In this document: piece after piece, positions 16,704 through 25,391 of the stretch
How the letters are laid out: each line of letters opens with the position of its first letter
How positions within the stretch are numbered: the stretch's first letter is position 1
From: Pedobacter cryoconitis
GTDB lineage: Bacteria; Bacteroidota; Bacteroidia; Sphingobacteriales; Sphingobacteriaceae
Reading direction: 5' to 3'
Assembly: GCA_019352875.1 (NCBI GenBank)
Contig: JAAAFW010000015.1
Coordinates: forward strand, 1,592,878-1,656,877
DNA: 64,000 bases
Position numbers and translations under genes: made by a program
The notes under the pieces: model-generated
Seen by the model: the letters and a program-made list of their open reading frames with translations, nothing else
Told to the model about the DNA's origin: nothing
Database searches by the model: none

Positions 16704-17627
16704 ATGTTCAGAAAGATCAGCAACAGCATTCAAATATTCAGTACTCATCTGCTTTCGGCATTCCGCTTATTCCAGAAAAACGACCCCTTGAGGCTCGCCG
16801 GTGCGACTGCTTTTTTCGCCAATTTTGCCCTGCCACCCATTCTGCTGATCCTGATCCGGATCTTTGGTTTTTTCATAGACAGAAAGATCATGCTCAACCA
16901 ACTATTTGACAGACTATCAAATATATTGGAAGACAGCAGTATCCAGCAGATGCGTGAGGTACTTAAAAATATAAGGGGAATTGATCATAAATGGTACGCG
17001 ACGCTGCTCAGCTTTGTTTTCTTCCTCTTTGTAGCGACAACGTTATTTGCAGTGATCAAGAACTCTATGGATCAGATCTGGTCGATCGGTCTTAAAGAGA
17101 ATAGCAGTTTCGTTTTCCAGATGAAAAACCGGGGCAGATCAATGGTTATCATTATGCTGGCTGGTATTTTATTCTTTGTCGGAATTCTGACAGACAGTTT
17201 CCAGGCATTTATTGCGGCCTATATTCATGCCGCGTCTCCAGATTTCGGTAATTTCCTGCTTAGCCTGCTCAATCAGTTTTTATTTATGCTGATCGTGACT
17301 ATTTGGTTTACCGTTCTTTTCCGTTTTCTAACGAATGGAAGACCATCATGGAAATACGCAAGGATGGGTGGATTACTTACCGGAGTATTATTCACCCTCG
17401 GTAAGTATATCCTTCGGATTGCATTGCCATGGAGTAACATTGGAAATATCTATGGTGCATCCGGTTCCATTGTACTGATTATGCTATTTGTATTTTATTC
17501 TTCCCTGATCTTTTATTTTGGCGCCTGCTATGTTAAAGTACTAAGCGAGACTTATAAAAATCCAATACGCCCCATTAAAGGTGCGTTTAACTATGAAATC
17601 AAGGAAATAAGACAAACGGCATCTTAA
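16704..17627 (+). CDS. YihY/BrkB family membrane protein
   Basis: I start at ATG 16704 (307 aa); the frame extends to 16671. About six transmembrane segments are visible. The N-terminal FQKNDPLRLAGATAFFANFALPP block and the later G-x-x-W-K-Y-A-R-x-G-G-L-x-T-G (PSWKYARMGGLLTGVLF), NIYGASGSIVLIMLFVFYSSLIFYFGA pattern are characteristic. The family was once called ribonuclease BN in error; its real function is unknown. Its stop overlaps the end of the convergent 93-aa gene by 4 bases. Confidence 0.9.
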   Translation: MFRKISNSIQIFSTHLLSAFRLFQKNDPLRLAGATAFFANFALPPILLILIRIFGFFIDRKIMLNQLFDRLSNILEDSSIQQMREVLKNIRGIDHKWYATLLSFVFFLFVATTLFAVIKNSMDQIWSIGLKENSSFVFQMKNRGRSMVIIMLAGILFFVGILTDSFQAFIAAYIHAASPDFGNFLLSLLNQFLFMLIVTIWFTVLFRFLTNGRPSWKYARMGGLLTGVLFTLGKYILRIALPWSNIGNIYGASGSIVLIMLFVFYSSLIFYFGACYVKVLSETYKNPIRPIKGAFNYEIKEIRQTAS

Positions 17628-17905
17628 TTTAATTCCGCAGCCGGAGTTCTCTCCAGTCCCTGCATTTCAAATACAGCTAGTTTCTCCAGTAAGTTATAAT
17701 GCAGTGTACCAAAAAAGCTGATCACCCCATCCTTAGTCTTACCTTCAATCCATACACTCTCTTTATGTTGTTCGGGATGTTGCAAAAACTGGTCATTTAA
17801 AACCTGTTCATCTTTGATCCTAACATCTGCAATATCGATTGCGTACTGTTTTAAAAGCAATAGAAAGCTGCTACCGTTCATTAACAATTCTTTTACACTC
17901 ATCAT
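17624..17905 (-). CDS. Hypothetical protein, 93 aa
   Basis: A small acidic soluble protein with no signal peptide or membrane segment. It starts with tandem ATG codons (MMSVKELLMNGSS) and holds a predicted mixed alpha/beta middle with SVWIEGKTKDGVISFFGTLHYN. Its stop overlaps the YihY stop by 4 bases. I do not recognise the family. Coding status is supported by the balanced composition and by filling the gap between two well-defined genes. Confidence 0.6.
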   Translation of the reverse strand: MMSVKELLMNGSSFLLLLKQYAIDIADVRIKDEQVLNDQFLQHPEQHKESVWIEGKTKDGVISFFGTLHYNLLEKLAVFEMQGLERTPAAELN

Positions 17906-18019
17906 GATATTTGATTTTAAATTTGGAAATGGAACAATACAAATTTAACGCCAGAACTATTGCTTTTAGTGTTCTTAATCAGAGATATAGATAATAATGA
18001 TGATGTGTTCAAAAGGCAC

Positions 18020-18058
18020 AAAAAAAGCAGATGTCCCGCGGGTACATCTGCTTTTTTT
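18020..18058. terminator. Strong bidirectional terminator
   Basis: A GCAGATGT/ACATCTGC stem flanked by A7 and T7 runs, with CCCGCGGG forming the apical loop. It lies after the beta-barrel gene (stop 18119, leftward). Confidence 0.88.
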
Positions 18059-18064
18059 GTGGTT

Positions 18065-18106
18065 CATCCGCGAAACTTCCGCTAAATCGTTGAAGTGTCG
18101 CGGATG
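18065..18106. repeat. Inverted repeat in the 3' region of the beta-barrel gene
   Basis: CATCCGCGA (18065-18073) pairs with TCGCGGATG (18098-18106), and inside it ACTTC (18075-18079) pairs with GAAGT (18092-18096), leaving a 12-nt loop. It directly follows the beta-barrel stop codon and precedes the stronger terminator. Confidence 0.7.
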
Positions 18107-18118
18107 TAAGTAAATATT

Positions 18119-18715
18119 CTAGAATAATCTATAGGCAAGTCCTAAAGTGAACAGATTCATTCTCGTATCGCTGTAACCTTCTTTTCCGATTTTAGAAATT
18201 CCGGCTTCATATCTCAGGTCAACACCCAGGCTTCCGATATCCAATCCGGCACCAAACTGCCACCCAACTGACTGATTTTTAAATCTGCCTTTGAATACAT
18301 TTCCGGTTGCCTGTCCAAAAGATTGCTTGTCATCTAGCAGGAATGAAACCACCGGACCTGTGTTTAAACGAAGTCCTACACCTGCTGCACCAATCTTGGT
18401 ACCAATCAGCAAAGGAACATCCAGGCTGGTGAACCTTACTTTGTTTTCCACGCCAACAGGGTCAACATTGCTAACCAGTGTAGTGTTCTTACCACTCAGG
18501 TACAGCTCTGGTTGAAAGTGAATGCCGGCGGCACCGATTCTTGCCCACAGACCTGCATAATAACCTGCTTTATTATCACTGCTGAAAGTGTTTTCAGTAG
18601 ATAATTTAGACAGATTCGCACCACCTTTTAAACCGAACTGAAAGCTCGGCAGCAACTGACTGAATGCGACAGAACTGAAGCAAAGAAATATTGCCGATAA
18701 AATAACTTTTTTCAT
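18119..18715 (-). CDS. PorT/outer-membrane beta-barrel family protein
   Basis: The 198-aa protein has a signal peptide (MKKVILSAIFLCFSSVAFS|Q) and then LPSFQFGLKGGANLSKLS, the N-terminal strand typical of the PorT-like outer membrane beta-barrel family. It continues with alternating strands and ends LFTLGLAYRLF with a terminal Phe. Length is typical of an 8-strand barrel. Function is unknown. It appears monocistronic. Confidence 0.87.
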   Translation of the reverse strand: MKKVILSAIFLCFSSVAFSQLLPSFQFGLKGGANLSKLSTENTFSSDNKAGYYAGLWARIGAAGIHFQPELYLSGKNTTLVSNVDPVGVENKVRFTSLDVPLLIGTKIGAAGVGLRLNTGPVVSFLLDDKQSFGQATGNVFKGRFKNQSVGWQFGAGLDIGSLGVDLRYEAGISKIGKEGYSDTRMNLFTLGLAYRLF

Positions 18716-18872
18716 GATAGACTAATTTTAGATTGATTATTGAAATGTAAATTTATAAATATTTTCAGAGCCTGTTTAAAATTTATTTATTTGTCTGCTA
18801 AACATAGGTTTACAAAGACGATTAATTATAAATTTGCCGGAAGTCTGCCTTCAATACTGACAAAACTGTTAA

Positions 18873-20630
18873 ATGAATTTTGATTTTAATTTTTACGCGC
18901 TGGTTTTAATTATCCTCGGCAGTTTTACTTTCTTAATTTCCTGTTTGATCTTGAGTAATAAACCCGGCACGCTTCGCTGGATTGGTTTTCTTATTCTTTC
19001 AAATTCAATCTGGTCTATAAGTTACGGTCTGGAACTGGCTAGTACATCCCAAATTACCTGGCTAACCGGTGTTCAATACATTGGAATAGCCAGTCTGCCA
19101 TTATCCTGGTTTCTTTTCAGCATGGACATGGCCGGACACGAAAAATGGATTCGCAACCGGGGTAACTTATTCCTCGCATCTATCGTGCCTATAATTACAC
19201 TTGTACTGGTATGGACAAATGATCTTCACCATTTGCACTATAAGTCGACTTACCTCGTACCAGGCCCACCCTACTCTGTCTTACATATAGAAAGAGGAAT
19301 TTCCTATTACTTCTTTGTAGCCTATTTTTATTCATTACTCTTGCTGAGTAATTTCTTTCTGATCAAAAAATTCAGGAAATCTGACCCCATATACCGGAAA
19401 CAAAATCAAACCATTTTAATTGGTGCGGCTTTGCCCTGGATAACAAATATCATTTATGTCTTCAAATTAGTTCCTTTAAATGGCCTGGATTTAACTCCAT
19501 TTGCATTTTTAATTTCCACTTTACTGATCACTATTTCGATTTATAAGTTCAGATTATTTGACATTCAACCTATTGCCCGGGAGAAAATCCTGGAACTGAT
19601 GCAGGACGGATTTGTAGTTTTCGATGATAATCTAATCATTATTGATTATAATAATTCATTTAAGAAGCATTTCGGTCTGCCTTCTGAGCTGCGATTAAGT
19701 GGTAAGCTTCTTTCTGCGGTACTAAGTGATCAGCCGGAGCTCCTGAAAAAAATCAGGGTCAGTGTTCCGGGTAAACAGGAAATCCAGATAGTGGTCAATC
19801 AAAAGGTAAAATATATGGAAGCAGACCTGCGGATATTAAATGAGAATAAGCTTAACCGGCATTTTACTATAATTCGTTTTCAGGACATCACTATCCTCCG
19901 TCTGGAAGCTTTAAAGACAGTAAGACAGGCTAACGAACTTCAAAAACTAAATCAGCTGAAGGACAGAATTTTCTCTATCATGGCACATGATCTGCGTGGA
20001 CCTTTACTGAATCTTTCTGAAGTGCTGAAAATGAATAATGATGAGCTGATCAGCCCGGAGGAATTCAAAAGCCTTTCTCCCGCATTAGCAAGAGATATTG
20101 TGTACACAACAGATCTTCTTGATAATATACTGCACTGGTCAAGAAGCCAGCTGCAGGGTTATGGCATTAACCGGGAATGTTTTAACCTGAAAAGCCTGGT
20201 CGACTCCGAAAGAAACTACCATCAGAAAGCAGCAAACCTAAAGGATATTACAATTTTAACGGAAGTTTCCGGAGATCTCGCAGTTTTCGCCGATTTGCTG
20301 ATGATGCAGATTGTAATCAGAAACCTGATAGCCAATGCGATTAAGTTCTGTTCTTCAGGATGCATAATCCGAATATCCGCTTCAAACAAGGTTCAGTTTA
20401 TTGCCCTGCATATTATAGATGATGGTATTGGAATTGACAGCGAAAATCTGGAAAAAATACGTAATCAGGAAAATATATCCAGCCGGGGTACCCGTAATGA
20501 AAAGGGAACAGGTATCGGTTTAATGGTTTGCTGGGATTTCATGGCCAAAAATGGCGGCAGTATCAGGATTGACAGTAAACCAGGAGAAGGAACGGCCTTT
20601 TCACTCGAGATACCAAAGCCTGAAGCATAA
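18873..20630 (+). CDS. Sensor histidine kinase with N-terminal 7TM region
   Basis: The 585-aa protein has seven hydrophobic helices over about residues 1-225 of the histidine-kinase 7TM type, a PAS-like segment (about 235-345, starting ILELMQDGFVVFDDN), then the HisKA dimerisation domain with the phospho-acceptor His372 in IMAHDLRGPL. The ATPase domain shows the N box (RNLIANAIKFC), G1 (IDDGIGID) and G2 (GTGIGL). All catalytic boxes are intact. No response regulator gene is adjacent, so it is an orphan kinase with unknown signal and partner. A terminator follows immediately. Confidence 0.93.
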   Translation: MNFDFNFYALVLIILGSFTFLISCLILSNKPGTLRWIGFLILSNSIWSISYGLELASTSQITWLTGVQYIGIASLPLSWFLFSMDMAGHEKWIRNRGNLFLASIVPIITLVLVWTNDLHHLHYKSTYLVPGPPYSVLHIERGISYYFFVAYFYSLLLLSNFFLIKKFRKSDPIYRKQNQTILIGAALPWITNIIYVFKLVPLNGLDLTPFAFLISTLLITISIYKFRLFDIQPIAREKILELMQDGFVVFDDNLIIIDYNNSFKKHFGLPSELRLSGKLLSAVLSDQPELLKKIRVSVPGKQEIQIVVNQKVKYMEADLRILNENKLNRHFTIIRFQDITILRLEALKTVRQANELQKLNQLKDRIFSIMAHDLRGPLLNLSEVLKMNNDELISPEEFKSLSPALARDIVYTTDLLDNILHWSRSQLQGYGINRECFNLKSLVDSERNYHQKAANLKDITILTEVSGDLAVFADLLMMQIVIRNLIANAIKFCSSGCIIRISASNKVQFIALHIIDDGIGIDSENLEKIRNQENISSRGTRNEKGTGIGLMVCWDFMAKNGGSIRIDSKPGEGTAFSLEIPKPEA

Positions 20631-20656
20631 AAAAAGCCCCCTTAAGGGAGCTTTTT
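20629..20656. terminator. Terminator between the histidine kinase and the convergent small gene
   Basis: AAAAAGC-CCCTT pairs with AAGGG-GCTTTTT around a short centre, starting at the kinase stop codon; A- and T-runs on both sides allow bidirectional use. Confidence 0.8.
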
Positions 20657-20678
20657 CTCAATTCCGGATTATGTGTTA

Positions 20679-20975
20679 TTAGCCGGTAGCATCTTTAATG
20701 ATTTGCTGTTCTTTCAGCGCATCAACATTATTTTTATTACCAAAGTTCTGAGTTTTATCGGCAAAGTAATCCAGTATACCTACAATTGTATCCAGGTTAT
20801 CTGATACACGCTGGTGCATGTCCGGAAGATCCTGTTCTAATCTTTTATCACTCAGTTCTATGTTATCTACTTCTATCTTTCCTATTTTCTGTATGATGGC
20901 TTGCTGAGAATGCTGAAGATCTTCTAACTCTCTTACAATTTTCTCCATCAACTCAAACTTCTCTAAAGTATTCAT
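20679..20975 (-). CDS. Hypothetical coiled-coil protein, 98 aa
   Basis: I start at the ATG at 20975 (98 aa, MNTLEKFELMEKIVRELEDL); the frame is open to 21023 but the added residues look non-coding. The protein is almost wholly helical with heptad-like Leu/Ile spacing (LMEKIVRELEDLQHSQQAIIQKI) and is acidic. No signal peptide, membrane segment or recognised domain. Function unknown. Confidence 0.6.
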   Translation of the reverse strand: MNTLEKFELMEKIVRELEDLQHSQQAIIQKIGKIEVDNIELSDKRLEQDLPDMHQRVSDNLDTIVGILDYFADKTQNFGNKNNVDALKEQQIIKDATG

Positions 20976-21101
20976 ATCTGCTTCTTTTTGGTTTAACACC
21001 TGATTAATTACAATACTAATCAACCAATTACCTTGCCAGTAATCTCAAAATCACTCGCAAATGCCATAAAAAAGCAGCCGGATATTCTTCAGAACAATAA
21101 A

Positions 21102-21695
21102 TTATGCAAGATTTAAAGGCATTAGCCTGGCGACGTACTTACCGATAATATCAAATTCAAGATTGACCGTATCACCTTCTTCTACCTCTTTCAAATTAGT
21201 ATGCTCAAAAGTATAGGGAATGATAAATACCGAAAATTCATCAGCCGCTGAATTGACAACCGTCAGACTGATCCCATTAACACAAACTGAACCTTTTTCT
21301 ACGGTGACATTGCCTTGAGCTGCATCGTAACGGAACCTGTACTCCCAGCTTCCATCAATCTCCCGTCTTAAAATACAAACGCCGGTCTGGTCGACATGGC
21401 CCTGAACAATATGGCCGTCAAGCCTTCCGTTCATCTGCATGCAACGCTCCAGATTTACAATACTGCCTTCAAGAAGATTGCCCAGATTCGACTTCTCCAG
21501 TGTTTCCTGGATTGCAGTCACGGTATGTGTCTTGTCATCCAGTGCCACAACGGTAAGACAAACACCATTATGTGCAATACTCTGATCTATTTTCAGTTCA
21601 GAACTGATTGCTGAAGCAATTGTCAGATGAATATTCGTTCCTTCGGATCTGCGTCCGGTTACTGTTCCTGATGTTTCTATTATACCTGTAAACAT
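21102..21695 (-). CDS. ribE: Riboflavin synthase (alpha subunit)
   Basis: The 197-aa enzyme dismutates two 6,7-dimethyl-8-ribityllumazine molecules to riboflavin. It has the invariant N-terminus MFTGIIE and two tandem lumazine-binding repeats (about 1-95 and 96-190), each with the G-(V/I)-(C/S)-LTVV element (HNGVCLTVVAL and VNGISLTVVNS) and the GHIVQGHVDQTG junction. Normal length. Stands alone; other rib genes are not in the window. Confidence 0.97.
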   Translation of the reverse strand: MFTGIIETSGTVTGRRSEGTNIHLTIASAISSELKIDQSIAHNGVCLTVVALDDKTHTVTAIQETLEKSNLGNLLEGSIVNLERCMQMNGRLDGHIVQGHVDQTGVCILRREIDGSWEYRFRYDAAQGNVTVEKGSVCVNGISLTVVNSAADEFSVFIIPYTFEHTNLKEVEEGDTVNLEFDIIGKYVARLMPLNLA

Positions 21696-21781
21696 ATCTT
21701 TTTATTTTGTCCACTCCGCAGTATGAAAATACTGCAGAAGCAAATTTATTAATTTAGCCCGGGTTATACCTGAGACTTATG

Positions 21782-22819
21782 TCATATTCGTTCGGGCTGG
21801 AGCGCAGCAATCTCGTGAATCGCCCGTGCAGTCATTTCACTGCTAATATCCAGATGGGTTACAAAACGTACGGTATCGATACCCGTGGCACCACATAATA
21901 TTCCCTGCTCTTTTAAGGCTGCAATCACACCCTTAGCTGTATAACCGGCTTTTACTTTAAAGATGACAATATTTGTTTCCACCGGCATCACATGCTGCAC
22001 ATAGTCTGTCTTTAGCAAAGCGGATTCAAGATCTGCAGCATGTTTATGGTCTTCTGCCAGACGGTTTACATGATGATCCAATGCGTAGATACCCGCCGCA
22101 GCCAGAAATCCGGACTGCCGCATCCCTCCACCAAATAACTTCCTTATTTTGATTGCTTTTCTAATCGTTTCTGCACTACCGAGCAAAACAGAACCTACTG
22201 GCGCACCCAACCCTTTAGACAGGCAGATCGATATTCCGTCAAAGTATTTCCCATAATCTGCGGCACTGTCACCTGTTGCTACAAGTGCATTAAACAACCG
22301 CGCGCCATCCAGGTGCAGTTTTAACCCTCGGGCTTTACATAGCTCAGAAATAGGCGCAATCTGCGCCAGGGTATAACAGGCACCCCCACCTTTATTAACC
22401 GTATTTTCAAGAACAACCAAACTGGATTCAGGATAATGAATATTATCCTCATTAATCTCCGGAATGATCATCTCTGGCGTAACAATACCTCTTTCACCAT
22501 GTAAAAGGCGGACTGACGCCTGGGAATGGAAAGCTATGCCTCCGACTTCATACCGGTAAACGTGTGCCGTCTGATCGCAAATAACTTCATCCATGGGCTG
22601 AGTAAAGCATTTAATCGCAATTTGATTAGTCATCGTTCCGGACGGACAGAAGAGCCCTGCTTCCATACCAAACATAGATGCAAGCTTCTGTTCCAGTTCC
22701 TTTACTGTCGGATCTTCTCCATACACATCATCGCCGACTTTCGCCTGCATCATTGCAGCGAGCATCCCGGCGGTGGGTTGGGTCACTGTATCACTTCTAA
22801 AGTCTATAATATCTTCCAT
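21782..22819 (-). CDS. ltaE: Low-specificity L-threonine aldolase family (PLP-dependent)
   Basis: The 345-aa fold-type I PLP enzyme cleaves L-threonine or L-allo-threonine to glycine and acetaldehyde. N-terminal DFRSDTVTQPT and VGDDVYGEDPTV are the family signatures. Lys202 in ICLSKGLGAPVGSVL forms the Schiff base, His86 should stack on PLP, and Asp171 and Arg174 (HLDGARLFNA) contact the cofactor. Precise stereochemistry cannot be read from the sequence. It is not clearly in an operon with ribE, 86 bases downstream. Confidence 0.9.
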   Translation of the reverse strand: MEDIIDFRSDTVTQPTAGMLAAMMQAKVGDDVYGEDPTVKELEQKLASMFGMEAGLFCPSGTMTNQIAIKCFTQPMDEVICDQTAHVYRYEVGGIAFHSQASVRLLHGERGIVTPEMIIPEINEDNIHYPESSLVVLENTVNKGGGACYTLAQIAPISELCKARGLKLHLDGARLFNALVATGDSAADYGKYFDGISICLSKGLGAPVGSVLLGSAETIRKAIKIRKLFGGGMRQSGFLAAAGIYALDHHVNRLAEDHKHAADLESALLKTDYVQHVMPVETNIVIFKVKAGYTAKGVIAALKEQGILCGATGIDTVRFVTHLDISSEMTARAIHEIAALQPERI

Positions 22820-23298
22820 TCTGTATTCACTTAAACAAATATTACATTTTTTCTATTTCTTTCCTGAAATTCCTTTATTCGAATCATTATGATAATTGTC
22901 ATAAAGACTGTTTATAAAAACATTTATAATTCGCCAAAACGTTACATTAACCGTACGGAGTTCTTTTATAACCAAATAGACCCTATTTAAAAAGGAATGA
23001 TTTGCTATTATCGTAGAATAAAAGGACATTTAGACCCTGAGCAATTATTTTAAAATTTGGAATTTAAAATAACAAGTGTAATTTTAGCTTAGTGTTATTT
23101 TAACAATATCTTAATTTGATATAAATATGTATTGTTTTCAAAGACGCTAAAAACCAGAAAAACAGTTGCTTAAAATTATTAAACAGAGAAAAAAACCAAA
23201 TTAATAAATTCCTAAACGGCATAAAAAACATAAAATGGAAAAAATACAGTTCGAGTGTTCAGGAATATTTACTTTTACCCCCCATAAAACAAATTAAG
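22820..23298. other. AT-rich intergenic region upstream of the first GlcNAc kinase-like gene
   Basis: This 479-base region has no credible coding frame; the longest notable ATG frame, just before 23283, is only 16 codons. It includes a good promoter match (23056-23086), which would give a leader of about 200 bases before the kinase. An 8-base direct repeat TAGACCCT occurs at 22977 and 23031. Divergent promoter signals for the threonine aldolase gene must also lie here. Confidence 0.5.
23056..23086 (+). promoter_or_regulatory. Predicted Bacteroidota promoter (TTTG-N19-TAnnTTTn)
   Basis: TTTG at 23056-23059 is followed after exactly 19 bases by TAATTTTA at 23079-23086, which matches TAnnTTTG in all but the last base. 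The 19-nt spacing is the consensus spacing. The downstream kinase starts 213 bases further on. Confidence 0.5.
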
Positions 23299-24165
23299 AT
23301 GATAGTTATTGCAGACGGTGGATCAACCAAAACCAATTGGTGCTTAATTAATGAAGCTGGTAGAAAAATTCATTTCAACACCGAAGGTTACAACCCGTAC
23401 TTTTCAAGTACTGAATATATTGTTGGTTCGCTAAAAAAGTCTTTACCAGATCACCTGGAAGCAGACAAACTTACAGAAGTATATTATTATGGTGCTGGCT
23501 GCTCTACAGATAGCAAAAGAAAAATCGTCGAAGAGGCAATGGCTCAGGTATTTGTAAATGCGCAAATTAACATCGGCCATGATTTACTGGCTTCGTGCCG
23601 GGCCGTACTTGGTGACCAACCTGGTTTTGCAGCTATTTTAGGTACCGGTACTAACTCATGCCTTTACGATGGTAAAGATATTTCATTGAACATTGACTCA
23701 CTTGGTTATTTCCTGGGTGATGAAGGAAGCGGATGTTTTATCGGTAAAAGAATCCTGAGTGACTATATGAAAGGTTATATGCCTAAAGGTCTGAGAGAAA
23801 GTTTCTATGACAATTTCGCTTTGACTAACGAGGACATCTTTGATAACATCTACAATAAACCACTTCCTAACCGTTTTTGTGCTGGTTTCAGTAAATTCCT
23901 GTATGATTACAAAGATAACTATGAAGATTACACGTTCTCTACTGTTGAATATGCATTCACAGCATTCTTCGAGAACCTGGTTATTCACTACCCGAACTAT
24001 AAAGACTTCTCATTAAACTGTGTAGGTTCTGTTGGTTACAGCTTCAGAGACATTCTGAGCATTGTTGCTGACCGTTACGAAATGGGTGTCGGAAAAATTA
24101 TCCGCTCTCCTATAGATGACCTGGTTGAATACCATATGGCACATTCTAAGTCTTTGATTAAATAA
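23299..24165 (+). CDS. BadF/BadG-type ATPase, N-acetylglucosamine kinase-like (first copy)
   Basis: The 288-aa protein has the actin-like ASKHA fold: phosphate-1 loop IADGGSTKTNW (3-13), a middle GFAAILGTGTNSCLYDG adenosine/phosphate-2 motif, and LGYFLGDEGSGCFIGKRIL, characteristic of eukaryotic-type N-acetylglucosamine kinases. It would phosphorylate GlcNAc or a related amino sugar with ATP. A paralogue of similar length lies at 26380. A terminator follows and the convergent Nudix regulator gene is next. Confidence 0.85.
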   Translation: MIVIADGGSTKTNWCLINEAGRKIHFNTEGYNPYFSSTEYIVGSLKKSLPDHLEADKLTEVYYYGAGCSTDSKRKIVEEAMAQVFVNAQINIGHDLLASCRAVLGDQPGFAAILGTGTNSCLYDGKDISLNIDSLGYFLGDEGSGCFIGKRILSDYMKGYMPKGLRESFYDNFALTNEDIFDNIYNKPLPNRFCAGFSKFLYDYKDNYEDYTFSTVEYAFTAFFENLVIHYPNYKDFSLNCVGSVGYSFRDILSIVADRYEMGVGKIIRSPIDDLVEYHMAHSKSLIK

Positions 24166-24184
24166 TTAAAAAAATATCCTCCAT

Positions 24185-24222
24185 AAAAAAACCGCTACCT
24201 TTTACAGGCAGCGGTTTTTTTT
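24185..24222. terminator. Bidirectional terminator between the kinase and Nudix genes
   Basis: AAAAAACCGCT pairs with AGCGGTTTTTT (24185-24195, 24210-24220), extended inside by CCT/AGG. Confidence 0.85.
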
Positions 24223-24265
24223 ATTGTCAGAAATTCTGAGTTATATTTTCGCGGATCAGGCAGAG

Positions 24266-24955
24266 TTAGAAAGATATTTCTTTGCCAAATAGTTTGCCAT
24301 ATTTCCGTTTATCAAAGCGATACAGGGTCGCTGCACGGAAAGAAACTCCTTTTTGTTTTTCATTAAGGTCCTTCAGTACATTAAAGCTTAGCATCTTTTT
24401 CCTGAAATTTCTTTTATCGAGCTTCTTGCCCAAAATCACTTCATATACATTCTGAAGCTGCGTCAGCGTGAACTTTTCGGGCAATAGCTCAAATGCAATC
24501 GGCTGATGTTTGATCCTTCTCTTAATTTTCTCGAGTCCCTGGTCAAATATTTTCTGATGGTCAAAGGCAAGTTTTGGCAGATCTTTGACATTGATCCAAT
24601 AAGCCTGTTTCGCATAGGTGCTAACTGGTTTCAGTGCTTTATCTCCCCCTAATCTGAGCATTGCATAATAAGCAACAGAAATAATACGTCCCTGCGGGTG
24701 ACGTCCAACATCTCCAAAAGTATAGAACTGCTCCATATACACATTTTCTATCCCGGTCAGTTCATGCAAAATTCTTGAAGCCGACTGATCAAGACTCTCA
24801 TTTTCACTTACTAGGTTTCCAGGTAGCGCCCACCAGTCTTTAAACGGCTCTTCATTTCTCTCAATCAGCAAAATTTTCAATTCACCTTCATCAAAACCGA
24901 ATAGGATACAGTCAATGGAGAAGGTTGAATTAAACTGTGGTAATACTTCTTTCAA
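24266..24955 (-). CDS. Nudix-domain transcriptional regulator (NrtR/AraR-like), degenerate Nudix box
   Basis: The 229-aa protein joins an N-terminal Nudix fold (about 1-145, with DWWALPGNLV) to a C-terminal winged-helix region (about 150-229) whose FTLTQLQNVYEVILGKKLDKRNFRKK block is diagnostic of NrtR-like regulators. The Nudix box reads G-x6-E-x7-RILHELTGI, while the catalytic form is REUxEExGU: two acidic residues are Ile and Leu. It is therefore probably a ligand sensor without hydrolase activity, like sugar-sensing relatives in Bacteroides. Neighbours are sugar kinases and pfkA; the regulon and ligand are inferred, not shown. Confidence 0.85.
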   Translation of the reverse strand: MKEVLPQFNSTFSIDCILFGFDEGELKILLIERNEEPFKDWWALPGNLVSENESLDQSASRILHELTGIENVYMEQFYTFGDVGRHPQGRIISVAYYAMLRLGGDKALKPVSTYAKQAYWINVKDLPKLAFDHQKIFDQGLEKIKRRIKHQPIAFELLPEKFTLTQLQNVYEVILGKKLDKRNFRKKMLSFNVLKDLNEKQKGVSFRAATLYRFDKRKYGKLFGKEISF

Positions 24956-25391
24956 AACGATTTCTTTTAATTTATAAATCTACACTGAACATTTTCCCTT
25001 TAAAACAAAAAAACCTCATTTAATACAGATTAAACAGGTTTACTTGTGGTCAGGACAATTCTACAAATATTATAATAATATTTCTTATCCGGTTTTGTCT
25101 GATCATAAATTTCTATTGCTTAACCGGATTGTCGTAAATGTATGTCAATTTTTTCAAATATCAGAGTTTAGCTGCATCAAACACACCTAACATGAGATGG
25201 TGACGTTTACTACTTTAATAAATTTATATTAACTTATGCCCTGAAAAAAAACGGCAGGCATCAATAATTCTGACGGCCCCGTATTTCCTAATATAAACAC
25301 CTGGATAAATTCATTCTTTATATGGTATTTAGGTAAAAAAACAAAATAAATTACTTAGTGTAACTTCTACACAGTATATTCGTAGTATCAG
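24956..25391. other. Divergent regulatory region between the Nudix regulator and pfkA
   Basis: There is no gene in these 436 AT-rich bases. An 8-bp inverted repeat, ATCCGGTT (25087-25094) and AACCGGAT (25122-25129), lies near the middle. A partial -7 element TATATTCG lies just before pfkA. Minus-strand TAGATTTA before the Nudix gene is a 7/8 match. Confidence 0.45.
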
